Shown here piece after piece: positions 43,608 to 48,654 of a DNA stretch of 48,654 bases. The notes beneath the pieces were generated by a model. It searched no databases, was not told where the DNA came from, and saw only the letters and a list, made by a program, of their open reading frames with translations. Every line of letters starts with the position of its first letter. Within the stretch, counting starts at the first letter, position 1. Both the position numbers and the translations under genes were made by a program. The stretch is from positions 1-48,654 of the forward strand of contig JAEWBG010000027.1 in the NCBI GenBank assembly GCA_023391335.1, in the 5' to 3' direction. The stretch is from Pseudomonadota bacterium. GTDB lineage: Bacteria; Pseudomonadota; Gammaproteobacteria; Steroidobacterales; Steroidobacteraceae.

Positions 43608-44998
43608 AATTGATAGCCCACCTGGACAGCAACGATGTCGATGCTCGACGTTTGCTTGCCGACGAGCTGTCCATACGCGACCGTATTGCCGGCGTTCTGG
43701 TTCAGCGACGCATCCTTCACGAACAGATGCGCGTAACCGACATCAACGACGACGGGACCGCTCGTCCAATTCGCGCCCACGGCGATCCAACGACGCGACT
43801 CATCGGGAAGACGCGGTGTGCGAGTCGATGACGGGACAGGTGTCTGGTCATAGGCGAGGCCAGCACGGAGTTTGAAATTCGGATTGACCTTGAACGCACC
43901 GCCCACTGCATATCGCCATGTGTCATCCCAGCGCTCTGGAGTGAGCGATAGAACTGCGCCATTGTCGCGAACGACTCGGAGTTCTTGGACGGTGCTCCAA
44001 CCCGTCCAACCGATGTCGGCTGTCAGTTCCCACTGATCGCCGAACTCCTGAACGAACGAGGCGACGGCCGTATCGGGAAGCTTCAAATCGACGCTGACGT
44101 TGCCAGGTGCAAGCGGGCCGCCTGTACCAGATGCACTTGCGATGATTCCGGCGCCCACGGGATTCGAGGCGGTCGGCGCTGAGAACGTGACATTTCCATC
44201 AACGGTGTAAGACATCGCCGATCGATATGACAATCCTAATCGCGACGTATCGGAGAGATCGAACAACAAACCGAGGTTATAACCCCAGGCGTTATCGGTG
44301 CCGCGTAAGCGCGTATAGCCTTCGAGTCCGGCATTTGCCGCAAGAAGTCCCGGCAAGCCCGCCGGCGGAATTTGTCCAGCCGTCACGAGTTGCTGCAATC
44401 CTTGCGCAACGACGGCTGAGTAGTTCACGGAATTCGAGAGTTCAGCCTTGATGTGCTGGTAATCCACGCCCAAACCCAGCGTGATGTGATCCGTGATGCG
44501 ATATGACATCGCCGGATTGAAGTTGTAGGTCTTGATCATCGAGCGACGAGCCTGGAAGCGCTGCATTCCGTCGCCGTCGTAGTCGAGTTCCAGACCAAAC
44601 GGCGCATTGATGCCGAACCCGAACGCAAGCTTGTCATTTACGGGGATAGCAGCGTACGCACTGGGCACGAAATTCCAACCGCCCGCATCGCCGCCCTCAC
44701 TACCCAGCGGCTGGCCGAACGCAGCGACGGATGCGTCGTTACTGAACTCGGACTTGATGTTGATTCCGGTCGCGACCACCGTCACTTCGCTCTGCTTGAG
44801 CCGACTCATTCCCGCGGGGTTGTAGAAAATCACACTCGCATCGTCCGCTGCGGCCGCAGTGCCCGAAAAGGCCGTGCCGAGCAAGCTCGCACTTTGCTCT
44901 TGCAGCTGGAAGCTAGACGCATAGGTGTTCGAAGCGCCGCCTGCAATCGCTATTGCACATGCAACGGCGAGTGAACGTGATCTGCGCGCGATAGACAT
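43604..44998 (-). CDS. FadL/OmpP1/TodX outer-membrane transport protein
   Basis: The 464-residue beta-barrel has a signal peptide (RRSRSLAVACAIAIAGGASNTYAS) and a mature N-terminus SFQLQEQSASLLGTAFSGTAA. DASVIFYNPAGM is the FadL-family signature, and the chain ends in VGYQF with the terminal Phe typical of barrels. The family imports hydrophobic compounds such as long-chain fatty acids or aromatics. The gene is single and divergent from the DUF72 gene. Its stop codon lies at the edge of a repeat array. Confidence 0.93.
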   Translation of the reverse strand: MSIARRSRSLAVACAIAIAGGASNTYASSFQLQEQSASLLGTAFSGTAAAADDASVIFYNPAGMSRLKQSEVTVVATGINIKSEFSNDASVAAFGQPLGSEGGDAGGWNFVPSAYAAIPVNDKLAFGFGINAPFGLELDYDGDGMQRFQARRSMIKTYNFNPAMSYRITDHITLGLGVDYQHIKAELSNSVNYSAVVAQGLQQLVTAGQIPPAGLPGLLAANAGLEGYTRLRGTDNAWGYNLGLLFDLSDTSRLGLSYRSAMSYTVDGNVTFSAPTASNPVGAGIIASASGTGGPLAPGNVSVDLKLPDTAVASFVQEFGDQWELTADIGWTGWSTVQELRVVRDNGAVLSLTPERWDDTWRYAVGGAFKVNPNFKLRAGLAYDQTPVPSSTRTPRLPDESRRWIAVGANWTSGPVVVDVGYAHLFVKDASLNQNAGNTVAYGQLVGKQTSSIDIVAVQVGYQF

Positions 44999-45133
44999 AG
45001 ATGCAACCTCGCTTATTAAAGTGATTTTCGGAACGTTCGCCCAAACCCTTAGTTCCCCAGGCGAATTCGTGGCACAAAAGCGTCACGCCGGACGTTTTCT
45101 GCTCCACTTGCACTCACGCATGATCTGACAAGC

Positions 45134-46087
45134 ATGGGAACGATTCGCATCGGAATTTCCGGATGGCGCTACACTCCATGGCGCGGGCAATTCTACCCAT
45201 CTGACCTGCCCCAGCGCCTAGAACTTTGGTACGCCTCGCGCGTCCTGCGCACGATCGAAATCAACGGCTCTTTCTACTCGCTTCAGCGTCCTGAGTACTA
45301 TGCGCAGTGGTACGAGGAAACCCCGGAAGAGTTCGTATTCGCGGTGAAAGGGCCGCGCTTCATTACTCACATGAAGCGCCTGCGCGACATCGAAGCACCG
45401 CTTGCTAACTTTTTCGCCTCCGGTGTATTCAATTTGCGCGAGAAGTTCGGGCCGATCCTGTGGCAGTTTCCGCCGCAGTTCCGCTACAGCGCCGACAAAT
45501 TCGACACCTTCTTCGCGCTACTGCCTCGCGACACCAGATCAGCACTGACGCTCGCTCGTCGACGAGACTATCGTCTAAAAGGTCGCGCACGCCTGGCAAT
45601 TGATACAGAACGCCCATTGCGCCATGCCGTCGAAATTCGACATGAGAGCTTCTTGACACCGCAGTTCATCGAACAGCTACGCAAGCACAACATCGCTCTG
45701 GTCGTGGCAGAGACAGCTAAGAAGTGGCCTTTGACTTTGGAGGTGACTGCAGATTTTGTGTACATGCGTCTGCACGGCGACAAAGAGCTCTACAAGAGCG
45801 GATATAGCGACCGTGCACTTGAGCGGTGGGCTGAGCGCATAAGAACGTGGAGTCGAGGCGGCGAGCTCGAGGATTCGAGCCGGATTGCAGGAAACGCACG
45901 CAAGCGGAAGAGCAGAGACGTGTTCTGCTATTTCGACAACACGGACATCAAGTTGCGTGCTCCGGTGGATGCCCAAGCGCTGATGCGCAAATTGGGCATG
46001 CAGCCGGGCAAGCCGAAGCTGGGCACCCGCGCACAGCAGACCAAAGACCTCACGATCGAGAAGCGACCATCCGTACACACTCCATGA
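45134..46087 (+). CDS. DUF72 family protein (YecE-like)
   Basis: The 317-residue TIM-barrel-like DUF72 protein begins IRIGISGWRYTPWRGQFYP, the family hallmark. It has the mid motif SFYSLQRPEYYAQWYEETPEEFVFAVKGPRF and the C-terminal YCYFDN-like segment (VFCYFDNTD). Members are widespread but without a firmly established function. The C-terminal extension (PGKPKLGTRAQQTKD) is hydrophilic. It is monocistronic, divergent from the porin and convergent with the alcohol dehydrogenase. Confidence 0.92.
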   Translation: MGTIRIGISGWRYTPWRGQFYPSDLPQRLELWYASRVLRTIEINGSFYSLQRPEYYAQWYEETPEEFVFAVKGPRFITHMKRLRDIEAPLANFFASGVFNLREKFGPILWQFPPQFRYSADKFDTFFALLPRDTRSALTLARRRDYRLKGRARLAIDTERPLRHAVEIRHESFLTPQFIEQLRKHNIALVVAETAKKWPLTLEVTADFVYMRLHGDKELYKSGYSDRALERWAERIRTWSRGGELEDSSRIAGNARKRKSRDVFCYFDNTDIKLRAPVDAQALMRKLGMQPGKPKLGTRAQQTKDLTIEKRPSVHTP

Positions 46088-46155
46088 GGCTTGCGCGGCG
46101 TGATCCCTGAACTTAACTTGCAGGGGCCTGGAGTCGCTGGCAATGAAGGGATTGA

Positions 46156-46225
46156 ATGATGAGGTCAGGTACTTGTTTACCGCTCGCCGTTCACCTCATC
46201 ACCTCATCCCCATCACCCGAACCCC
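46156..46225. repeat. TGATGAGGT/ACCTCATC small inverted array
   Basis: The short left arm AATGATGAGGTCAGGT (46156-46170) faces CACCTCATCACCTCATC and related units (46190-46225). It sits between the convergent DUF72 and dehydrogenase genes and can form a hairpin. Confidence 0.65.
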
Positions 46226-47392
46226 TCACGGCCTCATCACCACTTTGATGCACTCATCTTCCTTGTTGCGGAAGACTTCGTAGGCCATTGGCGCCTCATC
46301 CAAGCGCAAGCGATGCGTGATGATGAATGATGGATCGATTTCACCTGAGTCAATTCGCTCCAAGAGCGGACGCATGTAGTGCTGTACGTGTGTTTGGCCA
46401 CTCTTGATCGTCAGCGCTCTGTTCACGATTGCGCCCATTGGAATTTTGTCGAGAAAACCACCATATACTCCGGCGACGGAGACATTTCCTCCGTTCCTGC
46501 ACGCAGTGATCGCCTGGCGCAAGACGCCGGGTCTTCCGGTTTCCATGCGCATCGCCTGCTTGAAACGGTCGTACGCCTGCTCAAGTCCGTGAACGTGAGC
46601 TTCCATTCCGACTGCATCGATGCACGCATCGGGACCGCGCCCGCCAGTCATGTCTTTCAGTGCTTCCAGAACGTCGACTTCCTCGTAGTTCAACGTTTCT
46701 GCTCCGGCCTGCTCGGCTTTGCGCAATCGCTCTGGGATTCGATCGATCGCAATCACGCGCCCCGCGTGCAACAGTCGCGCACTTTGAATCGCGAATAATC
46801 CAACGGGTCCGCAGCCCCACACGGCGATCGTGTCGCCGGGTTCGATATCGCAGTTCTCAGCAGCCATATAGCCCGTCGGCAAAATATCCGACAAGAACAA
46901 CACTTGCTCATCGCTTAGGGAGTCTGGAACCTTGATCGGGCCTACATCTGCAAAAGGAACTCTGACGTACTCTGCCTGGCCGCCCGCATACCCGCCCAAT
47001 AAATGCGAGTAGCCGAAAATCCCGCAGGGTGAATGTCCCCACAATTTCTCGGCCACGGCCGCATTAGGATTTGAGTTTTCGCAAAGCGAAAACATCTCGC
47101 GTTCACAGAAGTAGCAATTTCCGCACGCGATCGGGAACGGCACGACCACACGATCGCCAACCTCCAAGTTGGTCACACCGCTCCCCACCTCCACGACCTC
47201 GCCCATGAACTCGTGACCGAGAATGTCGCCGCGATAAACGGTCGGAATGTAGCCGTCGTATAGGTGCAGATCGGAGCCGCAAATGGCTGTCGAGGTTACC
47301 TTCACGATCGCATCGCGCGGATTCAGGATGTGCGGATCGGAAACGTTCTCGATGCCAACTTTGCCAATGCCTTGCCAACATACAGCCTTCAT
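46226..47392 (-). CDS. Zinc-dependent alcohol dehydrogenase, formaldehyde-dehydrogenase-like
   Basis: The 388-residue MDR-family enzyme has the catalytic-zinc segment ICGSDLHLYDG and GHEFMGEVVEVG. The structural-zinc Cys cluster is CGNCYFCEREMFSLC, and the NAD-binding motif is WGCGPVGLFAIQSARL. The arrangement resembles glutathione-independent formaldehyde dehydrogenase-like and threonine-dehydrogenase-like proteins; the exact substrate is unknown. Its start overlaps the SRPBCC stop (ATGA), so the two are cotranslated. Confidence 0.92.
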   Translation of the reverse strand: MKAVCWQGIGKVGIENVSDPHILNPRDAIVKVTSTAICGSDLHLYDGYIPTVYRGDILGHEFMGEVVEVGSGVTNLEVGDRVVVPFPIACGNCYFCEREMFSLCENSNPNAAVAEKLWGHSPCGIFGYSHLLGGYAGGQAEYVRVPFADVGPIKVPDSLSDEQVLFLSDILPTGYMAAENCDIEPGDTIAVWGCGPVGLFAIQSARLLHAGRVIAIDRIPERLRKAEQAGAETLNYEEVDVLEALKDMTGGRGPDACIDAVGMEAHVHGLEQAYDRFKQAMRMETGRPGVLRQAITACRNGGNVSVAGVYGGFLDKIPMGAIVNRALTIKSGQTHVQHYMRPLLERIDSGEIDPSFIITHRLRLDEAPMAYEVFRNKEDECIKVVMRP

Positions 47393-48417
47393 TGCATCCG
47401 CCCTCCCAAAGTTGCACGACCCATGAGACTTCTGCGTCCAGACGACTGGCCGAGTGTGGTGGGAATTTCGCCGGTCTCGATGAGTTGCTTCAAACGCCGC
47501 AGGTCTTCGTGGATTTGCACGCGAGGCTCTTCACCGAAGAGTCGTGCAAGCGTTGCGCCTACGTGGCCAGCGGGCGGCTCGTACGACATCTCGACACGCA
47601 CGATCGTGCCGCGTCCGTTCGCGCTTTCCTCGAACGACACCAAGCCTTCATGCTGAATTTGGGATTCCTCAGATGTTTCCCATCCAAGCCGTCGGCTCGG
47701 TTCATCCACGACCAATCGAGCATCCCACTCCACCGACGTTCCAAGCGGCGCCTTTGCAATCCAATGCGAGTAATTCTCGTCGATGACGGTGACCGACTTC
47801 AGATGCCGCATGAAACTCGGCAGGTTCTCGAAGTTCTTCCAATACGAGTAAATTTCATCTGGAGCCGCATTGATGCTGATGCTCTCGATGATTTCGATGG
47901 CGGGCGTCTCGATGTCTTCGGTCTCGGCGAGGCGGCGACTCGAATACACATCGAGGGCTGCGACACCTAGCACTGCGCTGGCTGCTGCGGCAATGCGCTT
48001 GGTGTCTGCTTCTGGTGAGCGCGCTGCAGCACCCAGCAAAGCGAGATCCATCACATCGCCTGCTACTCTTGCCCAGGCCCACAGTCCGGGCGCTTTACCC
48101 GAAAGCAGACCGAGACCGGTAAGCACCTCGCGCGCACCGAGCGCGCGCATCATGGCCGGGCGATCTCCGACGCCGATAGCGCGGCCTAAGGCTCTCGGTG
48201 CAAGCAACTCGGCAGCACCAATACCAAAGCTTACCCACGCGAGGGTCTGTGAAAGTGTCCGATCGTCGATATCGCTGACACGCTCGGTCACGCTGCTCTT
48301 GAACTGCTGCAACCGACTCGTGAAACCGTTCTCGTCTTCTTGGTCGGCCCACTGCGAAAAAGCAGCCACACCTCGGTCCGGTCGTGCGTTCGTTGGCGAT
48401 TCGAATTGCGTCGACAT
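47389..48417 (-). CDS. SRPBCC (polyketide cyclase/dehydrase-like) protein with membrane segments
   Basis: The 342-residue protein starts at 48417 (MSTQFESPTN), with AGG about 10 bases upstream. The open frame extends 73 codons further but is not family-like there. The N-terminal half has hydrophobic helices (LAWVSFGIGAAELLAPRAL and LTGLGLLSGKAPGLWAWARV). The C-terminal half is a START/SRPBCC ligand-binding domain (SISINAAPDEIYSYWKNFENLPSFM and MSYEPPAGHVG). Such proteins often pair with zinc dehydrogenases, as here, in stress or lipid-related loci. The function is unproven. Confidence 0.85.
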   Translation of the reverse strand: MSTQFESPTNARPDRGVAAFSQWADQEDENGFTSRLQQFKSSVTERVSDIDDRTLSQTLAWVSFGIGAAELLAPRALGRAIGVGDRPAMMRALGAREVLTGLGLLSGKAPGLWAWARVAGDVMDLALLGAAARSPEADTKRIAAAASAVLGVAALDVYSSRRLAETEDIETPAIEIIESISINAAPDEIYSYWKNFENLPSFMRHLKSVTVIDENYSHWIAKAPLGTSVEWDARLVVDEPSRRLGWETSEESQIQHEGLVSFEESANGRGTIVRVEMSYEPPAGHVGATLARLFGEEPRVQIHEDLRRLKQLIETGEIPTTLGQSSGRRSLMGRATLGGRMQ

Positions 48418-48654
48418 GTTTGATACCTCGCAGTCCAGCGATGCTTGGTAATGGCACGCGGGCAAAACGAGTTCCGCGAGGCGCACATTTCTTGGTGTGC
48501 GATGGCGAATATCAACGCACTGAACATCGGCAGTGCTGATGCTGCAGGGCTTGCTCGATTTTCTTCTCGAGCCGAGTGGGTCGTGAAATGGCGAGGGATA
48601 GGAGATTTGTCGGCGCGCGGCCCGCGATTGCCCCACGCGCAGCTCTTACAGAGC
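48418..48654. other. Gene-free right end of window
   Basis: Nothing beyond the upstream region of the SRPBCC gene is supported here. No repeat arm, RNA gene or conserved open frame was recognised in these 237 bp. Confidence 0.5.

Noticed and set aside
48418..48636. 73-codon upstream extension of the SRPBCC frame
   Set aside because: The sequence is Arg/Ser/Pro-rich and unlike the family; a good ribosome site precedes 48417.

Overview
The window is about 48.7 kb of a moderately GC-rich bacterial chromosome. Gene content and order point to a gammaproteobacterium. rluD-pgeF-clpB runs opposite bamD, as in many gammaproteobacteria, and pilS-pilR-pilA is followed by pilB-pilC-pilD-coaE. The lineage may be near Steroidobacteraceae, Nevskiales or Xanthomonadales, but that placement is inference. 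No rRNA, tRNA, CRISPR array, transposase or phage gene was seen.

Layout. (1) 1-2.7 kb: mutS. (2) 2.8-13.7 kb: an accessory sugar region. It holds a small hydrolase, a secreted DUF1080 (3-keto-glycoside hydrolase-type) protein, a Gfo/Idh/MocA oxidoreductase, two TIM-barrel sugar isomerases, an MFS permease, a LacI-type regulator, and a GMC flavoprotein with its Tat-exported gluconate-dehydrogenase-subunit-3-like partner. Together these look like a 3-keto-glycoside catabolic locus. (3) 13.9-26.9 kb: housekeeping genes aspS, an fmdB-like zinc ribbon, clpB, a ZIP transporter, pgeF, rluD, bamD, nadE and sucCD. SucD and the zinc-ribbon protein both carry long Lys/Ala/Pro-rich tails. (4) 27.0-42.4 kb: type IV pilus genes pilS, pilR, pilA, pilB, pilC and pilD. 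A four-helix-bundle gene sits between pilS and pilR. A 6.8-kb glycan island (GT2, polytopic membrane protein, GT4, GtrA, methyltransferase, Gfo/Idh) sits between pilA and pilB. pilA has a clear sigma-54 promoter and upstream TGACA/TGTCA boxes. (5) 42.4-48.4 kb: coaE, a FadL/OmpP1 porin, a DUF72 protein, and a coupled zinc alcohol dehydrogenase/SRPBCC pair.

The most unusual feature is a population of short repeat elements in the intergenic gaps. At about a dozen loci, a tandem array of 7-8 bp units lies opposite a reverse-complementary array of the same unit, with roughly 60-180 bp between them. The unit differs between loci (GGCTGGA, GCGGATA, CACGGAG, GTGAGTA and others), but the two arms of a locus usually match each other. 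One pair encloses the four-helix-bundle gene, an arrangement resembling 23S rRNA intervening sequences. Some arrays are translated: inside pilD, at the start of coaE, and at the N-terminus of the dehydrogenase small subunit. A second, REP/BIME-like family fills 6676-7161 and 13681-13877. A third small hairpin family ends coaE and separates nadE from sucD.
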